NCBI GenBank assembly: GCA_963383645.1
Contig: OY726561.1
Coordinates: 142,187,441 to 142,251,440 of the forward strand
Length of the DNA: 64,000 nucleotides
From: Muscardinus avellanarius
Taxonomy: Eukaryota; Chordata; Mammalia; Rodentia; Gliridae
Direction of reading: 5' to 3'
Part shown: one piece after another, positions 34,326 through 46,800 of the stretch
How positions within the stretch are numbered: the first letter of the stretch is position 1
How the letters are laid out: each line of letters opens with the position of its first letter
Program-made: the position numbers and the translations under genes
Notes under the pieces: model-generated
The model's input: the letters and a program-made list of their open reading frames with translations, nothing else
Database searches by the model: none
Told to the model about the DNA's origin: nothing

Positions 34326-35060
34326 CCAAACAGATGCTGGAGCTGAGGTGTATACTAATTGAAATGAAAAATTTACTAGAAGGTTCCATAGCAGATTGGA
34401 ATGGGCAGAAGGAAGAATTGGTGAACTTTAAGAAAAGACAACTATAATTATCCAATCTGAGTATCAATAAGAAAAAAGCCGGGCGTGGTGGGGCACAGTT
34501 GTAATCCCTGCGCTTGGGAGGCTGAGACAGGAGGATCTCGCAGGTTCGAAGCCAGCCTCAGCTACTTAGTGAGGCTCTCAGCAGCTTAGTGAGACCCTGT
34601 TTCCAAATAAAATATAAAATAGGTCTGGGAGTATAGCCCGGAGGTAGAAAAGCCCCTGGGTTCCACCCCAGTACCACACACACACTAATAATAATAATTT
34701 TTTTTTTTTTGGTGGTACTGGGGTTCCTGGAAGCCCTTCTACCTCCGGGCTACACTCCCAGACCTATTTTTACATTTTCATTTTGGAAACAGGGTCTCCT
34801 AAGCCAGTGTGTGCGGCTGGCTCCGACCCTGCGCGATCCTCCTGTCTCCGCCTCCCAAGCGTGGGGATTACAAGCGTGCGCCACCACGCCCGGCTATAAT
34901 AATAATTTTAAATTTAAAAAAATAAGAAAAAGAATGTGGGAAGCTGAACAGATCTTGAAGGAGCTGTGGACACCTTCAAGCAAGATGTGTGCACTGTGGG
35001 AATTCTAGGAGGAGAATAAAGAAGGGGAAGAAAAAGATATTTGAGATGGAAAGAAGCCAT
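34326..35060 (+). mobile_element. LINE-1 5'/ORF1-region fragment split by two SINEs
   Basis: 34326-34470 (aattgaaatgaaaaatttac...aattatccaatctgag) and 34920-35060 (aggagctgtggacaccttca...aaaaagatatttgag) read as consecutive parts of an old LINE-1 ORF1 region. Between them sit a plus SINE (34476-34690) and a minus short-form SINE (34705-34900). The match is from memory of L1 sequence; the copy is diverged and cannot code. Confidence 0.65.
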
Positions 35061-35398
35061 TCTGCAGTCCAGGAGAACGCTGGAGGAGTCTCAGGGATGG
35101 CCAAACCCGCACTGCCCACGGCCTCAAAGCCACAGCCCCAAGCCGCATGGCCAGTTCAAAGATATCAGCCGACCACAAAGGAAAATATGCTGTGTGCTCC
35201 TTTTACCCTTGGCTAAGCCATGTGTGTCCTCCAGGATGGCTTTTAGTGATAGAGAAAATTTAAGACTCAGCTGCCAGGGAATTGGTATTTCTGGGGATTC
35301 TCACTCTGTCACCTGGTGTGGATCAATACACCCAAGGAAGGAGGACTGCGACCCATGAGCCTTCCATTCATTTCAGAAACCTCAGGCACACCATAGAG

Positions 35399-35403
<5 letters not shown>

Positions 35404-35447
<44 letters not shown>

Positions 35448-35458
35448 CGCGAGCGAGG

Positions 35459-35502
<44 letters not shown>
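35404..35502. repeat. Compound microsatellite (GA)n-(GCGA)n-(GT)n
   Basis: A GA run, a short GC/GA mixed step, then a GT run in direct continuation. A reversed ID-like fragment follows (35505-35600). Confidence 0.95.
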
Positions 35503-35503
<1 letters not shown>

Positions 35504-36039
35504 TGGGGATTGAGCCCAGGGGTGTTCTATCTCTAAGCTGCAATCTCAGCTCTATTTTATTTTTATTTTGAAACAGGGTCTCACTAAGTTGCTGAGCAGA
35601 GCCAGGATCTCACTCCCTTGCAGATTTGGGCCATCTTATTGGGCGTTAGGAGGGAGGGAGAGCAAAACACTCGTGTATTTCTCCGGTTGGTGAGCTTGAC
35701 ACTGGACCGAGTGGGTGAATTTATGGGGCCAGGGAAGGGGGATGCTTAGGGGCTTTTCTCTATTTTCCTGCCATTTCCTGGGGTGTAGCTCGGAGGCAGA
35801 ATGCCAAAGGGCGGGCAGGGGGAGGGGGTAGAAAGCAGTGAAGAGAGCCGGCAGGTGTGGCGCATGCAGCAAAGATGTTAGCAGGGCTGAGAAGGAAGAT
35901 GACTGATTGCTTAATGGTACAGAGTTTCTGTTTGGGGTGAAGAACATTTTCCAGAAATAGTGATGAGAATTTCACAACATTATAGAAGTGCTTAATGCCA
36001 CTGAACTTTGCACTTAATAATGATTTCAATACTAAATTT

Positions 36040-36985
36040 TAGCTGGGTGCGGTGGCGCACACTTGTAATCCAGGCATTTGGGAGGCTGAGACAGGAGGAT
36101 CGCTCAGGTTTGCAGCCAGCCTCAGCTACTTAGTGAGGCTCTCAGCAACTTAGTAAGATGCTGTTTTGAAATAAAATATAAAATAGGTCTGGGAGTGTAT
36201 CCCGGAGTTAGAAAGCCCCTGGGTTCCATCCCCAGTACCACCCCCCACACAAATTATTTGAAACAGTATTCACTGAAGGTCTAGGTGTGGATTTTGGGCG
36301 TAAGGCATCAAGGTGACGACTCCATGTTTAGCTAAAATGGACACAGTGTAGGGAAGATCAGGCTGGGAGGCCTAGCGCAGAGCTCAGCCTTTGTGGTGTT
36401 CAGTTGGAGATGTCTGTCGTCCGTGGGGGAGAGGCAGGCAGTGACAGGAAAAAAGGAGGTGGGATGGAGCCCTGTCCTTACTACAGAGGCTGGGACGAGA
36501 ACCCCGAGAGCTCTGAGCCCCAGACAAAAGACGCTGGAAGGCAGGAGGCGGCCAGGCACAGCTAATGGGGGCGAGTGTTGCTCAGAGGTTAGCAACTGGG
36601 GTGGCTGAATATTTGTTTATTTATTTTGTGATACTGGTGATGAACCCAGGGGCATTCTACCTCTGAGCTACACCTTCAGCAGTATTTCCTTTTCCTTTTT
36701 GGTACTGAGTGTTGAATTCAGAGGCATTCTACCAATGAGCTACACTCCCAGCTCTGCTATTGATTTATTTATTTTTGCAGTACTGGGGATGGGACTCAGG
36801 GGCCTTCTACCTCTGAGCTACACTCCCAGCCCTATTTTTTTATTCTTTATTTTGAAAGAGGGTCTCACTGAGTTGCAAAGAGCCTCACTAAGTAGCTGAG
36901 GCTGTCCGCGAACCGCGATCTCCGGTCTCAGCCTCCCATGTATTGGGATTACAAGCGTGCAATAGCACTCCCAGCTCTACTTCAT
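36040..36985. repeat. Plus SINE, then minus SINE cluster
   Basis: A plus dimer (36044-36245); after a unique gap, reversed ID ends (36628 and 36700) and a reversed dimer (36775-36980). Confidence 0.85.
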
Positions 36986-37189
36986 TCTTTTAAAAAGAGG
37001 GCTGGGCCTTTCAGCCGCCACCTCCATAGTCCCAGCATGTCACCTTTGTGCTTTAGTCCCTGGGCCAGGCTCTCAGGCCTAGGGGCTGCGTCCCTGAAAA
37101 GCCAGGCCTCTGCTCCTGGCGCGCAGCGCACCCTAGCGCCCGCAGCTGGTGAGAAGAGAGCGAGGCGGGCGGCAGCCTCGGTCAGTAGC

Positions 37190-37305
37190 CGCCTCGCCCG
37201 CTAGGGGGCGGTGGCGCGCGAGCCGGCCCTACTGCGCCGGCGCTGCTCGCCTCGGCGTCCCGGTGCGCATGCGCGGCGCGGCTTCGCGCTGCAGGGAGAT
37301 CCAAG
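37190..37305 (+). promoter_or_regulatory. UQCRC1: UQCRC1 promoter with NRF-1 and YY1 motifs
   Basis: This TATA-less CpG segment has a perfect palindromic NRF-1 site, TGCGCATGCGCG (37264-37275), 30 nt before the ATG. A YY1-type element, CAAGATGGCGGC (37302-37313), overlaps the start codon. Both are typical of nuclear genes for respiratory-chain subunits. Confidence 0.8.
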
Positions 37306-40300
37306 ATGGCGGCCTCCGCGGTGTGCCGGGCGGCCCGCGCCAGGTCCCAGGTCCTGCTGCGCGGCGGTCGATCGGTGAGGAGGCGGCGGGCACGCGGGGT
37401 CGCGGGCTCAGGGCCCTGGGGGCGAGGAGGAGCAGCCTGCGACAGAGGCGGGCCGAGGCGGGAGGTCACGGGGTCAGGGCCGTGGGAAGGTCACGGCCAG
37501 GGTGGGCGCGGGCGCCTCCCTGCCGCGGGGGCCGGGGTCCGGGGCACCCCGTCACCCCGTCACCCCGCCGCCGCGCTTACTCGCCGCCCCCTTCGCAGCC
37601 CGCCCTGCTGAGGGCGCCCGCCGGCCGGGGCACCGCGACCTTCGCGCAGGCGCTGCAGAGCGTGCCCGAGACGCAGGTCAGCGTGCTGGACAACGGGCTG
37701 AAGGTGGCCTCGGAGCGGTCCTCGCAGCCCAGCTGCACGGTGAGTGTCGGCGCGGTTGGCTCGCCTCGGCGGGCCGGCCTCGCTGGAGCCAGCATTCCCT
37801 GAGCTTAGGAGGCCGCCGAGCCGTGGCCGAGTACTTTCCCAGCTCTGTTTAGCAGCCCATGTGCGAGCAGCGACCTGTGTCTTACAGCCGAAAAATGGGA
37901 TGCAGAGGTTTGAGGTTACTTACGGGGTCCAGCTCTGAAGCTTCCAGCCAAGGTCACAGCCTCCAGGCTAGACCAGTAATACTCTTCAAGAAATGTATCT
38001 GAGCGGGCGTGGTGTCGCACGGCTGTAACCCCAGTGCTTGGGAGGCTGAGACAGGAGAGCCCCAGGTTCATAGCCAGCCTCAAGAACTTAGCGAGGCTTG
38101 CATAAAACTTTGTGAGACTCTTCCCCCCAAAAAAAAAAAAAATTAGCCGGGCATCATGGTGGCACAGGCTTTTAATCCCAGCATTTGGGAGGCTGAGACT
38201 GGAGGATCTCCGTTGGTGGACAGTCTCAGCTACTTAGGCCCTTTGCAACTCATACCCTGTTTCAAAATAAAGAATAAAAAATAGGACTAGGGGTGTAGCT
38301 TAGAGGTAGAATGCCCCTGGGTTCCATCCCCTGTACCTAAAAAAAGAAAAAAAAAAAAAGCCGGGCGTGGTGGCTCAGGCTTGTAATCCCCGTGCTTGGG
38401 AGGCCGAGACAGGAGGATCACACAGGTTCAAAGCCAGCCTCAGCTTCTTAGTGAGGCTCTCAGCAACTTAGTGAGACTCTGTTTCCAAATAAAATATAAA
38501 AAAAAGTCTGGGAGTATAGCCCAGAGGTAGAAAGCCTCTGGGTTCCACCCCTAGTACCACCAAAAAAAAAAAAAGATTAAGTCGGGCATGGTGGCGCACG
38601 CTTGTAATCCCAGCATTTGGGAGGCTGAGACTGGAGGATAGTGGTTTGCGGACAGCCTCAGCTATTTAGTGAGGCCCTCTACAACTCAGTGAGACCCTGT
38701 TTCAAAATCAAGAATAAAAATAGGGCAGGGGGTGTAGCTCAGAGGTCGAATGCCCCTGGGTTCCATCCCCAGACCCGCCAAAAAAAAAAAAAAAAAAAAG
38801 GTTAAAATCGGGATGGGGGTGTAGCTCAAATATAGGATACCCCAGCTGGGTGTGGTGGCGCACGCTTGTAATCCCTGTACTTGGGCACCTGGGAGGCAGA
38901 GACGGGAGGATCGCGCAGGTTCGAAGCTAGCCGTGCTGGCTTAAGAGACCCTGTTTCCAAAAAAAGTATAAAATAGGTCTGAGAGTGTAGCCCAGAGGTA
39001 GAAGGGCTTCCAAGAACCCCAATACCACCAAAATAAATAAATAAATAAATACACACACACACACACACACAACACATATATTGAGGATACCCCTAGGTTC
39101 AATCCCCACAAAGAAAAAGAAATAGATCTAAGGTGTTCACAGCCAAGGCCATAGTATCCTTGCTAGACTAGTAGTGCACTTTTTTTTTTCTTTTTTTAGT
39201 ACTCGGGGTTGAACCCAGGGGCATTCTACCTCTAAGCTATACCCCAGCCCTATTTTTTATTCTCTATTTTGATACAGGGTCTCACTGAATTGCAAAGGTC
39301 AAACTAAGTGGCTGAGGCTGGCTTCAAACCTATAGGATCCTCCTGTCTCGGCCTCCCAAGCACTGGCATTACAAGAGTTGCATCACCATGCCCAGCTATT
39401 CTTAATTTTGAAATAGGGTCTCACTGAGTTGCAAAGGGCCTCACTAAGTAGCTGAGGCTGTTCTCAAACTGTGATCCTCCTGTTTCAGTCTTCCAAATGC
39501 TGGGATTCTAAGTGTGTACTACCATGCCCGGCTTATTTTTATTTTGAAATAGGATCTCACTAGGTTGATAATTATCACTACTTGTTGAGGGATCAGGATC
39601 ACTACTTGTTGAGGCTGTCCTTGAATCTGCAATCTTCCTGTCTCAGCCTCCCATGCCCTGGGATTACAGTTGTGCACCACCACGATTGACATTTATTGAT
39701 TGTGCTGGCCTCTCAAGCGCGGGGATTACAAGGGTGCGCCACCATGCCTGACTCCTGCTTTTATTTTTTAATTTATTTTTTAGTTTTATTATTTATTTCT
39801 TTTTTGTGTGTGTGGTACTGGGGGTGGAACCCAGAGGCTTTCTACCTCCGGGATATACTCCCAGACCTTTTTTATATTTTATTTGGAAACAGTCTCACTA
39901 AGTTGCTGAGAGCCTCACTAAGTAGCTGAGGCTGGCTTCGAACTTGTGCGATCCTCCTGTCTCAGCCTCCCAAGCGTGGGCCTCCACGCCCGGCTTAATT
40001 TATTTTTTTAATTAATTAATTAATTAATTAACTAATTTGCACTACTGGGGATGGAACCTAGGGGCATTCTACCTCTGAGCTACATCCCAGCCCTATATTT
40101 TATTCTTTAGTCTGAAACAGGGTCTCACTAAGTTGCAGAGGGCCTCACTAAGCAGCTGAGTCTGTCACTGAACCCCAATCCTCCTGTCTCAGTCTCCCAA
40201 ATTCTGGGATTACAAGCATGTGCCACCACATTGGCTCTTATTCTTTTACTTTGAAACAAGGTCTCACTAAGTTGCAGAGGTCTCACTAAGTAGCTGAAGC

Positions 40301-40826
40301 TGACCACAAACATGTGGTCTTAGCCTCCCAAGTATTGGGATTACAAGTGTGCACCACTACACCCAGCTTTAAGTTCTTGGCCCCGCCCCCCCTTTATGGG
40401 GATGGAACCCAGGGGCATTCTACTTCAGAGCTACACCCCCAGCCCTATTTTTATTTTTTATTTTGAAACAGGGTCTCACTGAGTTGCAAAGGGCCTCACT
40501 AAGTAGCTGAGACTGATTGTGAACCATGATCCTACTGTCTCAGCCTCCCAGATGCTGAGATTACAAGCGTGTGCCACCACGCGCAGCTAAATTCTTACTT
40601 TTTAAGATGTTAGATTGGAGATATGTGTTTATCAGTTTGGGGTGGTGGTGCATACCTGTAATCCCAGTACTTGGGAGGCTGAGACAGGAGGATCTTAGGT
40701 TCAAGGCCAGCTTCAGCAACATAGTGAGACTTTCAACAACTTAGTGAGACCTTGTTTCAAAACAGAAAATGAAAAGGATGAAGTATAGCTCAGAGGTGGA
40801 ATGCCTCTGGGTTTTAATTCCCATTA

Positions 40827-40876
<50 letters not shown>

Positions 40877-43800
40877 GAGGGTTGGAGACCTAGCTCAGTG
40901 GCAGAGTGCTTAGCTGACACATACAGGGTCCTGGGTTTAATGAAACACATGTTCATCAGCTAGATATGGTTGTGAACATCTGTGATCCTAGTATTTGGGA
41001 GACTGAGACAGGAGGATCACAGGTTCAAGGCTAGCCTCAGCAACTTAGTAAGACCTTGTTTCAAAATAAGAAATAAAATAGTGCTGGGGTGTGGCTTGGT
41101 GTAGAATGCCCCTGGGTTCGGTTCTTAGGACCATCCAAATAAAGGGTGGGGGCCCCGGGGTATAGCTCAGTAATGAGTGTGGGGATGAGCCCTTGGGGGA
41201 GGCAGGGCAGTCATTGGTTGCCCTGTGCTGTGGCTCTGCTGTGCTACAAACTCAGGGAGCCCACTGGCACAGCTTGTGCTGACTTACTCAGGGCCATCCT
41301 TCTGTCTCCTTTATTGGCGGCTTCTTATCCAGGTGGGCGTGTGGATCGACACTGGCAGCCGTTATGAGACTCAGAAGAACAACGGAGCAGGCTACTTTTT
41401 GGAGCATCTGGCTTTCAAGGTGAGGTTCGTGAAGTTGTGTCTCCCCTGGGCTGATGGCTGCCTGTTTTAAGGATCGGTGTCAGAAACATTAACGTCTTGA
41501 TTAGGAGTCTCTGTGGAGAGTGATCTCTGGCTTTTCTGGAAGGAGCACGTGGGCTTGGCCTGTTCTGAGTGAGTGTTGTATTGATGCCTTAGCTGAGGAA
41601 ACCCTAGGAGCTCTGGAAGCCCCACTTTTCACCTGGCCTGGGTTGTGTTTGTCTACACATGGAATTGTGCCACTTACACATATGTGCATTTTAACAAACT
41701 TAGAGGCGTGGGCATACATGCTTGCTTGTAACTCATCCTGCTCTGGTAAAATACCTGCATTTCCCTGATTGTAGAAGCCCATTTTTTAAAAAGTGAATGA
41801 AAAAAATGGAGAGGGGGAGAATATGGGTGGGGTGGGGAGTCAGAACAGGCAGCCTGCCAGCTGTGTTGTGATAGATGCCTGGGAAGGTGTGTGTGTGCCA
41901 TGAGATGGCGCCAGGAGACAGCCCCACCACCCCAGCAAGCACCATGCACACACGCATGCTCATGCACATGTTCACGCACAATGCACACACAGGCTCGGGT
42001 CCTATGCAGTGGCTTCGAGCCCACGGTCATTATTGGCGTGGGTAGAGAGGTAGGCCCCATCACTGGAACACAGTGTAGGCTTACCTGACCATGGTTGTTA
42101 GTGAGAGGGCGAGACGTGCCAGTGGGTCAGGCTGTCCCGGAGCCCTGGATATCATGTGCCGTTTGCTCTCCGAGGCCCTTCCAACCTGACCCAGGCTTCT
42201 CCATTCTTTTTTTCCCTCTTTTGGCACTGGGGATTGAATCCAGGGGCATTCTAACTCTGAGCTACACCCCCAGCCCTATTTTTTTTTTTTTTTTTTTTTT
42301 TTGCGGGTCTGGGGATGGATCCCAGGGGCATTTGACCTCCGAGCTACACCCCCTGCCCTGTTTTTTATTCTTCATTTTGAAACAGGGTTTCACTGAGTTG
42401 CGAAGGGCCTCACTCAGTAGCTGAGGCTGGCCGCCAGCCACGATCCTCCAGTCTCAGCCTCCCGAGTGCTGGGATGACAAGCGTGCGCCGCCGCGCCCGG
42501 CTCTGTTTTTTATTTTTAAACTAGTCGGCTTAGGATCTCACTAAGTTGCTGAGGCTGGCCTAGAATTCGCCATCCTCCTGTCTCAGCCTCCCAGGTACTA
42601 GGATTAAAGGCATGCACCACTGTGCCCAATTCTGGTATTGGGGATTGAACCCAGGGGCATTCTACCTCCAGCCTACACACCCAGCCTTTTTTGTTTTTTC
42701 AGTTTTTATTTTGAAACAAGTCTCTCCCCCCCCCCCTTTTTTTTTGGTGGTGGTACTGGTGATTGAACTCAGGGGCATTCTACCTCCGAGCTACACCCCA
42801 GCCCTATTTTATTCTTTATTTTGAAACAAGGTCCTCTCACTAGGTTGCAGAGGGCCTCACTAAGTAGCTGGGGCTGGCTGTATACCTGCTATCCTCCCAA
42901 GTACTGGGATTACAAGTGTGAGGCCACCATGCCTGGCTATTGAAACAATCTCACCAAGTTGCTGAGGCTAGCCTCAAACCGGCAGTCTTCCTGCCTCAGT
43001 CTCCCAAGCACTAGGTTATAGGTGTGTGTGCCACTGAGCCAGGCTGTCTCTGTTCTATTGGTCCATGGTGCTGTGCCTCTGTTGGCTCATTGCTTGGTGA
43101 TCAGAGACTCAGGGGCCTGCATTCCATAGTCTCTCTTTTTTTTTTTTTTGCGGTACTGGGGATGGAATGGGGGGGCATTGTACCTCTGAGCTACTCCCCC
43201 AGCCCTATTTCTTTTTAGTATTTTTATTTATTTTTTTTTAATTTTTTTAAAATTAATTTTTTTTTTTTTTTTTTTTTGGTGGTACTGGGGTTCCTGGAAA
43301 CCCTTCTACTTCCAGGCTACACTCCCAGACCTATTTTATATTTTTATTTGGAAACAGGGTCTCTTAAGCCAGTGAGGCTGGCTTCGAACCAGCATGATCC
43401 TCCTGTCTCCGCCTCCCAAGTGCAGGGATTACAAGCGTGCACCACCACGCCCGGCTTATTTATTTTTAATTAATTAATTAATTAATTTGTGGTACTGGGG
43501 GTGGAACCCAGAGGCTTTCTACCTCCGGGCTATACTCCCAGACCTATTTTTATACTTTATTTGGAAACAGGGTCTCACTAAGTTGCTGAGAGCCTCAGTA
43601 AGTAGCTGAGGCTGGCTTCAAATCTGTGTGATCCTCCTGTCTTAGCCTCCCAAGTGCAGTGATTACAAGCGTGTGACACCACGCCCAGTTATTTTTACTT
43701 TTTTATTTTTTTGGAGGTACTGGCCATGGAACCCAAGGGCATTTGATCTACGAGCTACACTCCCTGCCCTGTTTTTTATTCTTTTGAAACAGGGTCTCAC

Positions 43801-46800
43801 TAAGTTGCAAAGGGCCTTGCTAAGTACCTGAGGCTGTCCGCGAACCATGATCCTCCTATCTCAGCCTCCCAAATGCTGGGATTACAAGTGTGTACCACCA
43901 CACCCGGCTTTTATTTATTTATTTATTTATTTTTGGGTGGTACTGGGGATGGAACCCTTCTATCACCGGCTACACTCCTAGACCTATGTTTTATATTTTT
44001 ATTTGGAAACAGGGTCTCTTAAGCCAGTGAGGCTGGCTTTGAACCCGCGAGATTCTCCTGTCTCCGGATTACAAGCGTGTGCCACCATGCCTGGCTTTTT
44101 TTTTTTTTGGTGGTACTGGGGTTCCTGGAAACTCTTCTTCTTCTGGGCTACACTACCAGATCTATTTTTATACTTTTTTATTTGGAAACAGAGTCTCTTA
44201 AGCCAGCACGGCTGGCTTCGAACACGCGTGATCCTCCTGTCTCTGCCTCCCAAGTGCGGGGATTACAAGCGTGCGCCACCACGCCTGGCTATTCTTATTT
44301 TTTTGAAACGGTCTCACTGAGTTGCAAAGGGTCTCACTGAGTTGAGAAGGGCCTCGCTAAGTAGCTGAGGCTGTCCAAAAACCAATATCCTCTGGCCTCT
44401 GCCTCCCAAATGCTGGGTGCATCACCATGCCCGGCCTCATCTCCATAGTCTTTGCTGAGGGAGACACCTGTGGACCAGTGGTTCTGCTGGGACTTTAGCC
44501 TGTGAGGACAAAGTTCCTGGTCTCCCGTGTGGCTCCTGATCGGTTCTCTTAATTTGTGGTTCCAGGGAACAAAGAATCGGCCTGGCAGTGCCCTGGAGAA
44601 AGAGGTAGAGAGCATGGGGGCCCATCTTAATGCCTACAGCACTCGGGAGCACACAGCCTACTACATCAAGGCACTGTCCAAGGACCTGCCGAAAGGTGAC
44701 CCTGGCGGAGGGGTGGGTGAGGGACTGGCACAGAGGCGGCTCCGTGGTTGTGGCCAGTCTCTCGGGCTCTGTGCCCACTTGACTCCTGAGCTCATCTTTG
44801 TGTCCAGCTGTGGAGCTCCTGGCTGACATCGTGCAGAACTGCAGCCTAGAGGACTCGCAGATAGAGAAGGAGCGGGACGTGATCCTGCGGGAGATGCAGG
44901 AGAACGACGCATCCATGCAGGATGTGGTCTTTGACTACCTGCACGCCACCGCCTTCCAGGGCACGCCGCTCGCCCAGCCTGTGGAGGGGCCCAGTGAGAA
45001 CGTCAGGTGAGCACTGGCCGAGCTTGTGGGGTGTGCATCCCAGCTGGACCCTTCCAGGCCACCATCCTCGCTGCCGCCTGCCTGCCCGCACTGTTTGGTT
45101 ACCTAATTCACACAGCTGGAGACAGCTTCTGTGTGCTCCTAACCTGGGCCTTGGGCCTTGTTGGGGGATATCCTGATTATCTGAGGGAGGGCGCCCCAGG
45201 ATCCCTTCCATGTGGCTTCCTGGCCCCTGGTGGGCTGGGCTGTGAGAGAAGGCACGCTGGCTTGCGCCTGCCCTGCGGGCAAATGTGAGGCAAGCCAGCT
45301 TGTGGCTGCCCTGGGCCTGGAGGTGGGTGGCGAGATGGGGAGGGGTGAGGCCTGTGCTGAGACCCGCCCTTCCTAGAGGCCTCCCCTTGGCCCGCGGCCC
45401 AGCTTGGTGGCCTGGCTGATGAGTTGCCTTTTGTGCCTGTCTGCAGGAAGCTGACCCGAGCCGACTTGACTGAGTACCTGAGCAGGCATTACAAGGCCCC
45501 GCGCATGGTGCTGGCAGCCGCTGGAGGTGAGTGATGTTCTGGCCAGTGGGTCCCAGCCTCGGCTGTGGAGCCAGGTGTCCTGGTTCTGACCACGGCAGGC
45601 TCTTGTCCTGTCCTGTCCTGTGGGTCGTGGCCTCTGCTCTTGAGGCGGGTGTGATTCTGCCTGCTGCTCCCATCTAGCGCGCGCTGCCAGGGCTCGGCCT
45701 CTCAGCACCCGCTGGCCCTGGGATGCCCGGCTTGAGGGCTGGCAGGAGACCTGCGCCCTGGCTGGTTCCTCGTGCTGTTGGGCAAGCGCACGTTGGCTGT
45801 GTATGGTGTATGCTGTTGGGCTGGAGAGCAACCTGACGGGAAGGCACAGAATGGCAGGAGGTTTTAATGAGGGCTCGGAGTTGAGGTGGGGTAGTTGAGG
45901 CACAGGTCTTGAACAGAGGCCTGAAGGGATTAAAAGCATGCACCACCACGCCCGGCTCGAAATATTTCAGGGGGTCTTTTTTTTTTTTTTTTTTTTTTTT
46001 TTGTCTTTTTGGAACCGGGGATTGAACCCAGAGTGCTGCACCAGCAGAGCAGGCGCTTTGCTACTGAGCTACATTCCAGCTCTGTCTGATATGTTTCAAA
46101 GCTGGCTCTGCCAGGCATAGTGACGAACGCTGTAATCCCAGTACCTGGGAGGCTAAGATTGGAAGATCATAGGTTGGAGGCCAGCCTTAGCGATTTAGCC
46201 AGACCCTGTTTCAAAAATAGAATAATAGCTGAGCATGGTGGTGCAGGCTTGTAATCCCAGCATTTGGGAGGCTGAGACTGGAGGATTGTGGTTCAAAGAC
46301 AGCCTCAGGTACTTAGTGAGGCCCTTTGCAACTCAGTGAGACCCCATTTCAAAAAATAAAGAATAAAATAGAGGGCCGGGAGGATGAGACAGGAGGATCG
46401 CGGTGTACGGACAGCCTGAGCTACTTAGGCGATTTGCAACTCAGACCCTCTTTCAAAATAAACAATAAAAAAATAGGGCTGGGGGTGTATGCCCCTGGGT
46501 TCCATCCCCAGTACCGCAAAAAAAGGGGGGGGGGGCAAATACAGTAATCCCAGTACCTGGGAGGTTGAGACAGGAAGATTGCAGGTTTGAAGACAGCCTC
46601 AGCAAGTAGTGAGACTCTAATGAATCCAGCGATACTGGTTTTTTGTTATTTTTTTTTTTTAATGCAGTACTGGGGATTGAATCCAGGGGTGAATCTGCAA
46701 GCTACACCCCAGTCCTATTTTTTATTCATTATTTTGAAACAGGGTCTCACTAATGCCCTTGGGTTCAATCACCAGAACCAGAGAATAGAAAAAACTTGTG

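Larger units (their letters stand above)
28127..37189. other. TMEM89-UQCRC1 intergenic region, SINE desert
   Basis: About 9 kb without a recognisable gene. It is dominated by B1-ID SINEs on both strands, microsatellites and one broken LINE-1 piece. Unique stretches remain at about 28906-29127, 29746-30344, 35056-35400, 35600-36040 and 36250-36610; none shows coding similarity that I recognise. Confidence 0.75.

Noticed and set aside
35056..35400. Open frame around 35041-35358 as an exon
   Set aside because: It starts inside a LINE-1 remnant, has no family similarity, and runs into a microsatellite.
40873..40945. tRNA-like sequences (ID elements) as genuine tRNA-Ala genes
   Set aside because: They are followed by A-rich tails, sit among SINEs, and lack a good acceptor stem pairing. 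They are retroposed ID elements.
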